The notes: generated by a model from the sequence alone, not told the origin. A stretch of DNA of 64,000 nt from Owenia fusiformis (GCA_903813345.2 CAIIXF020000001.1:46887885-46951884), one strand, 5' to 3'; shown: positions 47,332 to 60,203, counted from the first letter of the stretch. Numbers and translations: made by a program.

Positions 47332-49649
47332 GATGGAGTTTCTTGGTAGTGTATGTCACGATGTAGCCTCGTCAGTAGTTAAACAATTACGTTTACTGTG
47401 ATAGTAATATCATTTCCATAGAGTATGAAGGCAGATTATTGAAAGTGCACGTATCCCATGCTTGGATTGGCATGCTTATCGGTATCATCTACAGATGTTA
47501 TGGTTGCCATGGATACAGACTTTAATATCACACATTGTAAGGAAATTGAATGTTTCATCTTAATCATCTTTGTTTTCGCCTGTGCGACTTTGTATAAATT
47601 TCTGCTGCTTAACCCTGGAAGTAAATATGGCGTCTACAAGTGTCTATATAAAGTAGATCAGTTCTAACCAAATCGATGCTTAATATTATAAATATAATAG
47701 CGTTTATCGGAAAAAGTAATAATTTTTTACTAATAATAATTGTGTACACCATTAGCCTACTAAACCATCGACAGAATGTCTTTAGATGTGAAGATCGAGT
47801 TGGGCTGTCGATAGATTTGTACATCGTTAGATATATTAAACACGACATGCCGAAATCCTTTTTTTCACAATTTGAAATTATCATTCTAATACTTATAAAC
47901 ATTTATGATGACATGGTTGATAAATGTTCTTTTTGTTTCAAGTTTATATAAACTAGTAATTTAATATATTTGACGTATTAAGAATTGGTTAATTATACAA
48001 TATGAATGTGTATTTGTGGATGTACCATATTTTTAGTGCATGTGCCACTGTTTTAAAAGTAATTCCAATTAATAAAAAGGAATATTTCTTTTTACCCGAT
48101 ACTCTCGGACCTCGGAATTATCCCAATATCCTGAACCTCATATTAAAGACAATCTCAATATACTTACATTATCAGCATCTATGTATCCCTTGACACGTTT
48201 CTGTCTCCAATATATTTAGTTTCTTCATGTTAATGTATGTAACATAATTATGTAATATTTTCTCAAAAATGGCTGTTCTACCTATCGGGTAGACCATAAA
48301 GAATTAACTATAACACATTTAAAACAGTCTGTTACAAATACAAACACTTGCCTTTATGCGGTGCCTATAGCAATACTTCAATAAAGTTGTGTTGTCTCAC
48401 GTACATTATGTGCTGTCGCGACATCCTCTCACTATGACTTTAGGGGTTCTATTCATAAATATAAAATCAAAACAAATATTCCCTACTCATATTTCTTTAA
48501 AAAATCAAACAAATAGTGTATTGTATTTAGTGTTTATTTTGAAACAAGCTGAAATGAAGAATCGACCCTTATGTTTTCAATGGTTCAGTTCTTTACTTGA
48601 AAATGTAAGTTGGTATTCAACAATCCTCATACATAATGGAAAATAACCCTTTTTGAAGCCTCGAGTTGCTTCAATATGATTAATAATATAATTTAGGGGT
48701 CAGTTCGGTGTAGGAACATTTTAATTTGTAAAAGTTGAACATGTGTTAATTTATTTATAAATTTGTTAAACAAACACACCAAAATCCACGGGTGTTAAAA
48801 CACGAATATACCACGAGCACATGCTTTGAGGATCCGCGTTGTCTGAACCTACCGCCGAGCACACTTATACATTAAGACCCGTTACACAGTCATGATACCG
48901 CCGAGCAAGCTCATTTCATCACCGGGTCTGCTTTACCCCCGTGAAAATCGAGAATTTACTTGTGGAGACACACGGTAAATATCATTGAATCTATTTCAGG
49001 CGTAGTTGAGAAAGCCAAACGTTCACTCCGGATACTGTGTAAACATAAATTTACTAATTCACAGAGATTCGTTAGTGAACAATTTTGTTTTACTGCTGTA
49101 ACTGCGTCGCGAATATGACTGATACCCGAAACAGTTTATAAGAGAGACATAATTGTATAATGTACAATTCTCGAGATTGTAATTAATAATCCGGAAATGT
49201 TAAAACGCGCAACTAAATCTTAAAATCCAAACTGCGGAAGGTTGAAAGAACTGGAAATTGCGGGCAACAATGGACATACTGAAAAACTCAGGAAAATATC
49301 AGTCGCGTTATAGCCCGAGTAGATTATGATAAAAGGTTTATTTGGATCCTTTAGAAAAATATCTTATCCTTGCAATTTTTCACTAAGCAATTAAATACGG
49401 CTTTTAAACCGCATGAGATGTAGTATGTATCCGATTGTTCACTTAATACATGTAATATCACACACAAATTGCATGGACACCCTCTTTTATCAGTTGAAGA
49501 CACCAGCCTAGCTTTTCACTATATATTTGTATTTTCATTTTTGGTCAGATTACATTTTCATTGCTGCCGATTTATTTGTTTAGAAATAGTTTTGGAATCG
49601 TTTGATAAGCCATAAAATGTATTAAATAGTTAAGTACATTATCAAAAGG
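47332..49649. other. intergenic, upstream of CARD gene
   Basis: No exon, RNA gene or promoter motif that I can support. A short fragment of the 41.3-kb palindrome family lies at 48116-48143. Small AT-rich open frames (for example 47676-47951) have no family resemblance. Confidence 0.5.
48116..48143. repeat. fragment of palindrome family
   Basis: TTATCCCAATATCCTGAACC with flanks CTCGGAA and TCATAT matches one arm of the palindrome at 41324-41465. A single arm with no partner nearby. Confidence 0.6.
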
Positions 49650-49985
49650 CTGTCATGCACAAAAGCCGCTACGTCATCTGCGCATTGTAACACTTTATTT
49701 GGTTTCATCATGGATTGTTTAAGTTTATAAGATAAAAGCCCACATGCTATTAGGTAAATTATCAGATAAGGGGCACCCCTGCCGAATGCCACACCCTAAT
49801 TTGATGTCACGTATAAGTCAGTCATTGTTAAAAGTATGATTTTGTCCATTTGTAACTATGACCTCAATCAGTTTTATAGATGAAGGACCAAACCCAAAAT
49901 ATTCTAAAGAGTATAACATAAACTCTTTTAAAATTGAATCAAAACATTTTTCGTAATCAATTGCAAGCATAATGCCCTGTAAGTT
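49650..49985 (-). pseudogene. decayed LINE reverse transcriptase fragment
   Basis: The minus strand reads GIMLAIDYEKCFDSILKEFM then YSLEYFGFGPSSIKLI, which is RT motif A and its helix (consensus ALDFEKAFDSV ... FGFG). After a stop codon come KLGCGIRQGCPLSDNL (motif B, RGIRQGCPLSP) and, in another frame, CADDVAAF (the YADD catalytic box). Order and spacing fit a non-LTR retrotransposon of the L1-like or related type. In-frame stops and frameshifts show it is dead, and neither the N-terminal endonuclease nor the 3' end was found. Confidence 0.85.
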
Positions 49986-51115
49986 ATATATTACCCTTAT
50001 GTAACCGTTAACAAATTAAAATGACGTCCAGTAAAATAAAATATTATCTGTCCAATATAAGAAAATATAGTTCACTTTTTGTGATTTTATCACATAGGGT
50101 CTATGGAATCTCTCCAACCTAGAAGTCACATTCTCAAAGAAAATTAAATTTATTTTCAAAGTTGATAAACACTTTGTAAAATCACATTTCTAGATGTAAT
50201 TTTACATTTAGTTTTCAAATATGATATCACCTTGACTGAATTTTTAATTTTTAATGACGTAAATCAGGATTATTTCTCCTCGCATCTTGTATCAAAACAA
50301 AATGTGGGAATCAAAACAAAATTGTTATTTATTTCTCATGATATTCTTTTAAAACAATGATCCATCCGATGATTATTTTCTGTATTGCCTTAAAGAGAGT
50401 GATCTTCTTTATGCCCTTTGATCTTTATTAGAAGTTCTTATATGGCAAAGCTGAAAATATTTCGTAAGCATACATTTGAAAGTATGTCATTAAGATAATT
50501 TGGAGACTCGGGACAACCCTTTTCAATCGTTTCATTTGCTCCACTCTGATGAGTTAACGATAATCCGTTAATATTAGGCCCTCTAAGAGACCGAGAGTAC
50601 AATATACAGAGTAAAATATCCTCTCTTACATCTAGTGTACTTCTCATATTTACTTTTGTTTCCCCTCTTTCGTATCCTGGCCATGAACTAGCCCCTTATA
50701 TTGTATGTTTAACGCATTTAATTTACATATCACGATAATAGCAATAAAATATAGGTGAATTACGACATACACGAGATCAAATACCACATAAAGTAAAACG
50801 AGTGGCCATGCAGGTCAATAGTGTATGTAGACTCAAAATAGAATCACAAGGACACTGTGCAAACCTTACCCATAAACAGTTTACTATTATTGTTAACTTG
50901 TTAAATGTATTTAATGCAGAGAGCTAAGCAGTGTATGCTGTACATTTGCTCAAAGTAGTGCTAAGTTGAATGAAATAGTATGTTTTACTACTGATGGATT
51001 TCTGGTGGATTTCTTGAGGCGATTTGATATATACGAAGATTTTGAATCAAAAGCAATATACAAACTTGATTATTTTGACAACTTTATATATGATTGGAGG
51101 AGTAACAGGACCAAT
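49986..51115. other. intergenic, upstream of P450 gene
   Basis: No gene recognised. The P450 frame stays open upstream from 51115 back to about 50966 but has no ATG. This may be leader sequence or chance. Confidence 0.4.
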
Positions 51116-51652
51116 ATGATCAGCGTTATACTATTGGTAACAGCAGTTGTTTCTTATCTTGTGTATAAACGATTGCGTGATCCTCTTAATTCCATCCCTG
51201 GTCCATGGCCTCTACCTTTCCTTGGCAATGCACTCATGATAGACAGAACTGGACCCCACCATACGATCCTGGCCATAGCCAGAAAATACGGAGACATTTG
51301 CAAAGTGAAGATATTGGATAAAACATTGGTTGTTTTAAGTAGTAAGGAATTTATACACGAAGCTCTGGTCACAAAGTCAGTAGACTTCGCAGGGCGTCCG
51401 ACAAGTTTCAGGATACGTATGGTATTTGAAGGAAAGGATATCGGACTTCAGGATTTTGGGGCTCCGTATGTTCAGTTAAAGAAGACCGCTCATAAAGGGT
51501 TAAAACAATATGGTGATGGACTGGGTTCGATCGTTGAACTCTCTTTGAAAGAAATCAACTACTGTAAAGACGTTTTCAGATCATTTAAGGGCGAGCCTTT
51601 CGACCCCAACGACATGATATACAGAAGCATACTGAATATTATTCTTATTATG
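51116..51652 (+). CDS. P450 exon 1: anchor to C/D helices
   Basis: 179 codons in phase 0. Contains the membrane anchor, the PGPWPLP hinge, and the B-C region with the atypical C-helix. Ends IILIM before GTATAG. Confidence 0.93.
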
Positions 51653-54600
51653 GTATAGTCATTTCATTTTATATTGTTACTTTAACGTTACTCATGTTGA
51701 TGTAATATACTTTAAATCGACCTAACCCCCTTATCACACCAAACTAGTTCTTACCCGTTCTTGCCAGTCCTACGAAAACGTCGTAAAACGGGCTCAATCT
51801 GGCTGTGGTCGGGAAATATGTCTGAAATAATTAGCTTCTTCAGTCTTCAATACGTCCATCTCGTTCGCAGTTCGTTCAGGTCGCACCACGTCGGTGTGCA
51901 ACGTAGTAGAACGCGTCCCTTAGTCTAGAAGGTCAACATGACCTGATTACAGAACGGCATGGTCGCCATCGAATTTTGAATCGATTCAAAATTCTAAAAT
52001 CACATTCCCGTCTGAGAACGTTCATAAAGTTTTTAAATAGACCTTAGAAAGTTGCAGCTACGTTCATTCCGTTCGCACACAGTTTAAAACCAGTTTTGGA
52101 GAACGCAGTGGCAACTTGTTTGGTGTGATAGCTATATTTCTGCTAACTCGTTCATAAGCAGTGTTAAATACGTTTTTAATCAGTTTAAACCCGTTTGCAA
52201 TTAGTTCTACCTCGTTCTAAACACGTCCTCAGACAGTTCAACTCGTTGTTAAAACGTCCCTAGTAGGATTGAAGTACGACGGTTCCGTTCTAATTGTAGA
52301 ACGTGACGACCACGAGAACATTTTGAGCATTGTCTAAGTTCTAGAGGACCTACCCGTTCGAGTACGTTCGATGAAGTTTGTAAATAGATCCCAAATGGTT
52401 CTTAGTAGGTCCAGTCCGTTCGTACACAGTTGAAGTCCGTTTTCGAGAACGTGGTGAGAACTAGTTTGGTGTGATAGTAGGGTAATCTGTACATAATAGT
52501 TTTTCACAAAAAAATATAAATATATAGCCTCGCATTAATAATTAACTGAAACATATATGGATCACTGTAAAAAACGAATTATGTTGTATCACGCTTCTTT
52601 CAAATTACTTACAGCTACTTGGTGAACGATTTGAGCGTGGAGACCCCTGGTTTGAATCAGTTGTGAAGATGGACACCAATATTGGCGAATTATTGAGTGG
52701 TTCCAATGGAGTAGAACTTGATCAGTTCCCCTGGTTGCGTTTCCTTGGTAACAAGAATTACAAAAGGCTCTTAAAATTTCTCGAATCGAGAGATGATTTT
52801 TTTAGTCATTGGATAAACAAACACCGGGTGAGATGTATATTTACACAGTATAAACTCAAAATCTTGGATCAAAATGTCCCAACTGAAATACATTCAGAGT
52901 CAAACATAAACATTGCTCAAAACGCTATCCCAATGGGAGATGAGGGTTGTCAAATTTTGAAGAGAGTGTACGGTAAAAAAATAATCAGTCAACTATTAAT
53001 AACTGTCAATGTTCTTAAAATTGGGACTCGATCAATCCTTAATTAAAATGGTAATATCAATTTCATTTCCTTGTGGTCACCGAGCCTTCATTTATCATTT
53101 ATAAGTTCTGATTGTCCTGTGGGTCTAACATTTTTTGTTAATCAATATACGTATGTTACAGAATACATTGAATGCCAACGAAGCAAGGGATTTCATGGAT
53201 AGCTTGTTGATAGGCCAGCAAGCCACAGCAAACTCTGAAAATCCAATCACAGACGACAATATCAAGAATTCGTGTACAAACATATTAATGGCAGGTATAT
53301 TGAAATACAGGACTGATTTATCAAATTCCAGCCATTCAAAAAAACAGCATTTCAAATAATCTGTATTCTTGAAATTCCATCAACCAAGCATGGTTATTTT
53401 TAGATTCTAGTGATTTCATAAATTCAAGTTGGCTGTCCTGTTCACTCCTTCTTGTATATTGAACCAACTTATTGTTTTCTTTCTAAAATAGATTATCTAC
53501 ACATAAAATAACATTAGATTTAAAGGGAATATATAGGCGCAAATTCCAAAGGAAAGGGACCAAAAACTGTAAAGAAAAAAGTACAATTAGCGGCCTATAT
53601 GGAGAATGATACTGTGGCGAAATTGAGTCTCTCTATCTTTTACAAAACATGAAAACAAATATAGTTTGAAATATTAATTTATTGAAGAAAAGTCCAAAAA
53701 TATCATTTCAATCGGCTACTTACAGTTTTGGTTAGTCCCGAGTTCACGCAACGAGGTTCTGAGGTTTCAATGCCAAGGGTGCCTCTTTTATATCTTAATT
53801 TTGAGGTGGGCAGAGCTGAAATAAGAGGTCTTATCCAATAAAATATCAGGAAATCCCATTAACTAAAATTGGCCTAAAAATAAATGTTTAATTTAATAAA
53901 GTGTCAATAAGAAATAGTGATGATTTTCTGCCCACAAAGCTTGAATGTTTACTGAGAATCTAAGAATTTGGAAGATTTTGGTGAGAAAGGAATGTCTAGA
54001 CAAAACCTCTGAGCCTCGTCTCATGAACTCTGGATGTTTAATCTAATTATCTAATTTAATTCATTATCTTATTTATGTCCGAAACACATATTTATAGGTA
54101 AAATTTCCCCCTAAAAAGTATACAATTATTCGAAAATTTTTTCATTTTTACCACCTTTTGACATTTTACTACAATACTATACAACTTTAGACGCTCAATT
54201 TAGTGAAATTACATGGCAGAGAACATTTCTATACATTTTAAAACAAGTTTTATGAATATTGGATGAAAATTTTTCAAACAAGAGCAATTTTAGTGAGAAA
54301 TTTTGTGACGATTTTTCTCGTCACTGGTTTTCAAGATCATTTCTGAAGTGACGAGAAATCTCGTCACTCCAGGTAGTCAAGAGGTTAAAAGTTGATCATG
54401 AGCACTGGACCCAGTACTTTGTCTGTAAAATATAGCACTCGAGAAGTTGATTCTTCCTTAAACCTCGAGCTTCTGTCTTGGTTTAAGAAAGGAACAAACT
54501 GCCACTTGTGAAGTATTTTACAAACAAAGCATTGAGTCCAGTGACTCAAACATATAATATTGAGTTTCTATCGCCTTTAACTTACTTTCTGCGCAAACGA

Positions 54601-57600
54601 TTCTTTTTAACCGTAATTCTGACAGTAAACAGTCTGAAAAGAAGTTTCTAAAGACCTTCCAAAGATGGCACCATGTGTAGAATGTTCCTAATTTTGGAAC
54701 TGAGTTATCCTAGAGTTATAACTAGAATTAAAGGAGCTCAAACATTTCAACTTAAGTGTACTTTATTATACGTGTATATCTTTCCAGGAATACGGACAAC
54801 GTATGCAACAATGATGGCATTTCTATTTGCTATGGTCTCACACGAGGAAGTACAAGCGAAATTACAAGAGGAGATAGACAGAGTTGTTGGTGATCGCCAA
54901 GTGGCCTTAGAAGATAAAGACAATATGCCATATATGCAGGCTACGCTGAGAGAGGTTCTAAGATACGCTACTGTTGACCCATTAGGGGTTCCACATAGAA
55001 CGACCAAAGAAACTACTATCGGTGGACATATTCTACCAAAGGGAACAAACGTAAGAATAAAATAAAAAACGGCAACATTATATAATATTATAAAATATGG
55101 TATACCAATAATGAAAGTATTCCTTATATCGCATAATGAGAATGCATGTGAATAGCGGATGCTCTGTCGTATCGAATAAAATTTTGATGCAGGCCCAAAT
55201 GTCCTGTTTAGAACCACTATCCTTACTATTGAAAATGGATTCCAGCAATACTATCCAACATGAATCTACTTGTTGAGACTCGATAAACTTGAGTTCTGAG
55301 AAAATGAGGATTTCAGCAAGGGTTCACTGACTTAGATTGGAAACATACAACACTGTCCAATGACTAAAGCATCCGGATACCATCATTTATGTCACCATGT
55401 TATGTCAATGCACCCTTGCTGAAATCCTCATTTTCTCAGAAGAACTCAAGTTGATGGAGTCTCAACAAGTAGATTCTAATTGGAGTAGCTATTGTTAGAA
55501 TCCATTTTCAATAGTAAAAATAGGAGTTCTTAAACAGGACATTAAAGCTTCAGTACGGCTTTTTGAAATTTTTGTATTGTGTTTGTAATTTAGTACTATG
55601 AGTTGAATTTCATTTATGCGCGCGTTATATTGTTTTAGGTTTGGACTAATCTATGGGCAATGCACCATGACGAGCGATATTTTGATGATCCGTGGCACTT
55701 TAAACCTGAACGATTCCTTGATTGTAATGGGAAATATACAGCCATGGATGACAGGTTTGTTAGCCTTCGAATAGCAGATTCATTCTTTGGGATGCGATTT
55801 CTCCCCTGCCGACTGTGGCGAAAATTAGGCAATGTTTAAGGTGGAGGGCGAAACATGCCTTCCAAACATCCCAGTTGCCATTGTAACCGATCCATCCACA
55901 CGTTATTAGTTCTTGGCTCAACATCCTCTTGTTTCACCTGACCAAGCATGGGCTTCTTCTCTATCATGTTTTTTAAATGTATATCCATTTAGTAAATCCA
56001 TTTTAAATTGAGTGGCACTGCGTGAAATCTTTCTTGAGCTGGGGTCCTATGCCATTATGACATTAGTCTATAAAATGTGGACCAAATCATATAACTGGTA
56101 CTAAGTTATTAAAAATACATTTTTCATGAAAAACCATTTTGAATTGAGCAGCCATCTTGAAAATTCCCTCTCGAGCAGAGTCCTTATTCCCTAAAGCAAG
56201 GGATTTTAAAAGAACCAAATCCGTCTACTGATATTTCAATAACATACATAAGAATTTTACAAAAATAGCGGGAATCTTGAAATGAGCGGCCAAATTGAAA
56301 ATGCCTCCTTTAGCAGAGGTCTTCTGCCCATAATTCTTTTCAAGAACATCGACAATGCGTCGCTACAAATTGAACAGGGAAAGGTGGGAGTCCTTCATTG
56401 TGTCATCAGCAGGCGGCTAGGATTGTTCTCATTTTGCACCTTAGCCTGAATGCATAATCGAGGGGGAGGTGATTGTTGGATCGGAGCATAATCATCACTC
56501 GCTGTTAAGTCCCCGAGGGTTCAATATATAAACCTTAACGGGGATCCTCGGCGCACATGGGGTAACTTTTATGACATTTAGTATGGCAATGGACCCAAAT
56601 TTTAGGATCTGGTATGGGAATGCCCCCCAAATTATGACTTTTGAGGTATGGCAATGGTTGGATTTTTCCACTTTCTGTTATGAGAATGGTCACAGAAAAG
56701 ATCTTACATCTCACTTGTGGTATGGCAAATCCTTAATTTGAGGTTGTTTTGGATCGTTTTACTCAAAGATCTTTAGACATTTTGAATGGCCTTGGTCTTA
56801 TATTTGGACATTTGGTATGTCATTGGTCTTATATTTGGATATCTGGTATGCCTTTTTTGGCGTTATTTTGGTTGGTATGGGAACACATTGTTATCTAGGG
56901 ATTTTATTTAACTTTACACACTGATTTGTTCGATCATTCTCAATTATAATTACTAATATGATATAAACATTTTAAATATGATAGGGTTAGGAAATATAAT
57001 TTTCCAGAACTTTTTTCTTAAATATTAAAGTACGAATTGTATAACGAAATACAATAACAGATTTGGGTCGTTGTGTGGGTGGATGGACCTTTTCGTCCTT
57101 ATTAGCTGCTTGTCAGTCTTGGCATTTAATCCTGTTGAACAAGATGATACCTTTTTATCCGTATATTCGATTCAATCATGCATATGTCATTAAAAATCAT
57201 TTGAAAATGTTTCTGTGCTGTGTGAGTATAGTTTTTTCAAGGCCATTCTTTGCGAGGGTTTAGCTACAATTTATTTTATTTGAGTATCATACCATAAATC
57301 AGATGATATGATTATTTTCAATAAATTAATATGAAGTTCAATATCATAATGCTATAGAATGTGTATACCTGTATTTACAGCTCATACAAAGACATGCCTT
57401 AAGTCGATGCTGGATGATCGATTTTTGAAACTGAAATGAAGGAAACTTGTTTATGAATATATGTTTAGCTGTAGAGGCTTTCTGGTGTCCTGTAGATCGA
57501 CCGATGTCCTGGCGGATGCCGTACGGTCATCGATAGATAGCCTTGCGATACCCGTGCGATATCCTATAGATTTAGTTGTTTGCGGGCGCCGTGTGGTGCC

Positions 57601-60203
57601 TGTACTAATGTGACCAGACTCACGGCGAAATCAAGTCATCGGGGAAAAGTCAGCGGCGCCCGGTCAATTTAGAAATCGGCCGATGACCACTCATCGGCCG
57701 GCGCCCGGTGCATATGTGACCTAGGCATAACTGCGGTGTATGCATGCGCAATCGGTCGCAGTAATAACATGTAATAGCAACCTTTATGTTTATATCTAGG
57801 CTATAATGGAAGACATGTAATCGATAAAAAAACACAATTACGCCTATCCCGTATGCAGTTTCATAGTTATTTATATAAAGGCACCGTACATCGTGCATAT
57901 GACAGTGTGACATGATATGATGACTTTGAATGATTTTGAAACAGCATGACACGTGTAAATGATAAACAGGTTAAAGTTTTAGTGTTTTAAATATAAAGTA
58001 TTATTATTCGTCATATGCAGATGTTATTTCTAGAAGACTATGTGGTGTCCTTAGAGGAGGATTGACATAACAAAGCGGTTAAATGTTCAAGGGTTGTCAG
58101 ATCCCCTCTCAATACGAACACATTCAATGGAATATTAAATCAAATTTGAAAAGTTTGAATTTCGAAAGTAGATTATACACCCTAAATGTAATTGATAAAA
58201 CGTGATGACGTGATACGTAATATGTGATGACGTCGCAGGTTTAAACAAGCTACAAAATTAATGCATATATAAAGAATAGATAAAATGGTTGAAATAATGT
58301 AATTTTTACTTGAATTCCTTGTTGAGTGTAAAGCACACGGGTAGTGAAGAAATCAACTTGACATTTTACTTGATTTTTCGTAGTTTTACTTTGGCCAGAC
58401 CAGCCAAATGGTAGAGGTCTTGGTGAGAATATATCTTTCAAAGAAAAATAATTTATTAATTCTATTTAACAGTTTAATGACACTTGACTATGTACTGAGC
58501 AATCGGGAAAGATTAAAATGAATGCTAAAGTCCTGAAATGAAATGTAGATGATTAGACAATAATTTCACGGCGTGGTAATTAATTACAGGCACATGTATG
58601 TTTGTTTAGGCTAGATGTCGACTAGATACATAATAGATAAATCATTAGTATATTTAGTACAATCAGTACAAGGCCATGTTGATTTATTTGTATCATATTG
58701 TATTGAAACGTACATGTGAGGGAAGCTCGATCAATCAACTTGAAACGTGTTGACATAGCATATCCAGTTATATTGACATATTTCTAAGCCTATGCTTAAG
58801 CCTCAGACACATTTGTGCTAAGGGTAGCACCAAATGTACTTGATAGCGTAGTCAATCGACATAAATGTGTTGAGTGTTATCCACTGGTTAGTTTGACATA
58901 TTGATTCTTTATCCTGCACCTTGACCTTTAAAGTCCACATACACAACAGCGAACGATAAGTAACAAAGATTGACTTTGGATATACTAAAACATATTTATA
59001 AGTAGTCTAAAATGTTTATACACGCATTTCAATACATGCACCTACTAAGAAAACCTAGATGGCACCCAGACTAAAACTTAAATTTTCTAAATCCAATTTT
59101 TCTTAATCTTAATCATACAAACCAATTGTTAGTAAATAAAACAATAGAATTTACATCAAATGTCTTGCAAAACTAGTCCAAATATATGCATTTAGTCTTT
59201 ATAGAAGCCGACCATCCATGAAAACTTTGCATTATACATACTGTATTACAATAACATACTTTCGTTGACAAGCCTGCTAATTGCGCATCATATTGAAGCT
59301 TCTCGTTGGAAAATTAATACTGTAAAATGTTCCAAACATTTACATCCTAAGTTTTTCCAATTTGTATAATCTAAAAACCTTTGCTGGTATTTAGTATTGC
59401 CACAACGACGCAGTTGTACAATATATTTAAAATCATTTTGGTCTTATATGTATTTAAACCTGCACATCGCTTTAAAACGCATAATGTGGACATATTATTT
59501 TTGCATTTTTGCAGATATAAAACATCAAAGCACAACTATGTAGTTAAAAGAATAAAAAACGTTAATGTGGGGTTTCGAACCACGGTCACCCGGTGGCGAG
59601 TGAGCATCTTTGCACTAAACAACGAGTTATCTAATTATCGTAGAAGTAATTTAACGTAAATATTTGAAACTTTCTAAATCGGCAGTGACGTAATATTATC
59701 TTAGAAACCTTCCAAAAATCAAATTTTCTGCGACAATCCGAGCAATCGAAGGAACAATCCTCATAGTTTTGTCACATTTATCGTGAGCACCATACACCGT
59801 ACACCATATTTTTTTGTTCACCATTTTATATTATTTCATTATAAACTTAGCTCAAAATCTAACAGTTGACCCCGGATTCCGGAACGACCCAAGAATGCGC
59901 GTTTTAAAGCGATGTGAAGGTTTAAATATTTTTATAGTTGTGCAATAATTTTTTATCGAGATTTGTACGAATGCAATATTTTTACGTTTCAGAATGAAGC
60001 CATTTGGTGCTGGGAGGAGGGCTTGTCTCGGTCAGGTCCTTGCAAAGACAAGATTGTTTCTGTTCATCACTACACTGTTACAACATTTTAAATTCCACCC
60101 TCCGTCTTCAGGGATACCCATCCCAGATGCGAGGCAGTTTCCTATGTCAGGACCAACGCTAAGGCCACCACCGTTTAATTTGATAGCTGTTGATAGGAGG
60201 TGA
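51116..60203 (+). CDS. cytochrome P450 (CYP2-clan type), 6 exons, 490 aa
   Basis: Haem-thiolate monooxygenase anchored in the endoplasmic reticulum. Exons 51116-51652, 52615-52827, 53162-53294, 54788-55050, 55639-55754, 59993-60203; all GT-AG with agreeing phases, 1473 nt in total. The start at ATG 51116 puts a hydrophobic anchor (MISVILLVTAVVSYLVYKRL) and the proline-rich hinge PGPWPLPFLGN in the usual places. Conserved: ExxR in the K-helix (EVLR), FKPERF, and the haem loop PFGAGRRACLG with the cysteine ligand. Unusual: the I-helix reads GIRTT where an acidic residue normally precedes TT, and the C-helix Trp appears replaced (DFGAPYVQLKKTAHKGL). Resembles CYP1/CYP2/CYP17-type enzymes; the substrate cannot be told. 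AATAAA at 60523 may be the poly(A) signal. Confidence 0.95.
51726..52482. mobile_element. 757-bp MITE in P450 intron 1
   Basis: Ends are inverted: the left end reads CCCCCTTATCACACCAAACT, and the right end (to 52482) is close to its inverse, with a few mismatches over about 25-30 bases. TAA flanks both sides (51723-51725, 52483-52485), as expected for PIF/Harbinger-type insertion (inference). A further inverted-end-like copy (TTGTTTGGTGTGATAG) lies inside near 52118. No transposase. Confidence 0.65.
52615..52827 (+). CDS. P450 exon 2
   Basis: 71 codons: LLGERFERGDPWFESVV and DQFPWLRFLGNKNYKRL, the D-G helix region (FPWLRFxG is common in CYP1/17-type enzymes). Donor CGG/GTGAGA; the open frame past it is intron. 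Confidence 0.9.
53162..53294 (+). CDS. P450 exon 3
   Basis: Encodes NTLNANEARDFMDSLLIG and ITDDNIKNSCTNILMAG, leading into the I-helix. Phase 1 at the end. Confidence 0.9.
53295..54787. other. P450 intron 3
   Basis: 1.5 kb, no recognised coding. A small inverted repeat (GTGACGA...TCGTCAC boxes) lies near 54305-54366. Confidence 0.4.
54788..55050 (+). CDS. P450 exon 4: I- to K-helix
   Basis: Starts within the I-helix (GIRTTYATMMAFLF), then HEEVQAKLQEEIDRVVG, the K-helix LREVLRYATVDPLGVPH with its ExxR motif, and TTIGGHILPKGTN. It shows the clearest family match of the gene apart from the haem exon. Confidence 0.95.
55198..55543. mobile_element. near-perfect palindromic MITE in P450 intron 4
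   Basis: AATGTCCTGTTTA at the left pairs with TAAACAGGACATT at the right, and the arms pair for about 145 bases each around a centre near 55370 (for example GAGAAAATGAGGATTTCAGC against GCTGAAATCCTCATTTTCTC). No coding and no clear target duplication. Confidence 0.8.
55639..55754 (+). CDS. P450 exon 5: PERF region
   Basis: Encodes VWTNLWAMHHDERYFDDPWH and FKPERFLDCNGKYTAMDD. The PERF motif forms the E-R-R triad with ExxR of exon 4. Phase 2 at the end. Confidence 0.94.
55985..56345. repeat. three degenerate copies of a ~120-bp unit
   Basis: Blocks sharing AATTGAG(T/C)GGC, TTGAAAAT or similar, and GAGCAGAGTCCTTATTCCC-like sequence recur near 56005, 56140 and 56280. Intronic, non-coding, much diverged. 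Confidence 0.4.
56346..59450. other. P450 intron 5, no coding seen
   Basis: Contains degenerate TATGGCAATGG / TATGGGAATG repeats at 56570-56890 and a GC-richer stretch with GGCGCCCGGT repeats at 57480-57720, both probably parts of dispersed repeats. No exon recognised. Confidence 0.4.
59451..59930. repeat. inverted-repeat element before the haem exon
   Basis: TTTAAACCTGCACATCGCTTTAAAACGC near 59457 and GCGTTTTAAAGCGATGTGAAGGTTTAAA near 59899 are inverted copies with one mismatch. Between them lies the tRNA-like block described separately. Confidence 0.6.
59566..59640 (-). repeat. tRNA-derived SINE head (candidate)
   Basis: The minus strand carries GTGGTTCGAAACCCC, a good RNA polymerase III B box and T-arm, preceded by CGCCACCGGGTGACC and a D-arm-like TAGATAACTCG. 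The 5' and 3' acceptor ends do not pair, so it is a tRNA-like repeat and not a functional tRNA. Confidence 0.35.
59993..60203 (+). CDS. P450 exon 6: haem-binding exon
   Basis: MKPFGAGRRACLGQVLAKTR gives the haem loop with the axial cysteine, followed by the L-helix and a C-terminal beta region ending PPPFNLIAVDRR and TGA. Exon 5 contributes AG of the first Arg codon. Confidence 0.96.

Noticed and set aside
47676-47951. 91-codon ORF upstream of the CARD gene
   Set aside because: Low-complexity Ile/Tyr-rich translation of AT-rich DNA; an overlapping minus-strand ORF of similar length shows it is chance.
50966-51115. N-terminal extension of the P450 by 50 codons
   Set aside because: It begins at TTG, and the ATG at 51116 places the membrane anchor at the usual P450 position.
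59566-59640. Functional tRNA gene on the minus strand
   Set aside because: The T-arm and B box are good, but the acceptor stem does not pair; better read as a tRNA-derived repeat.
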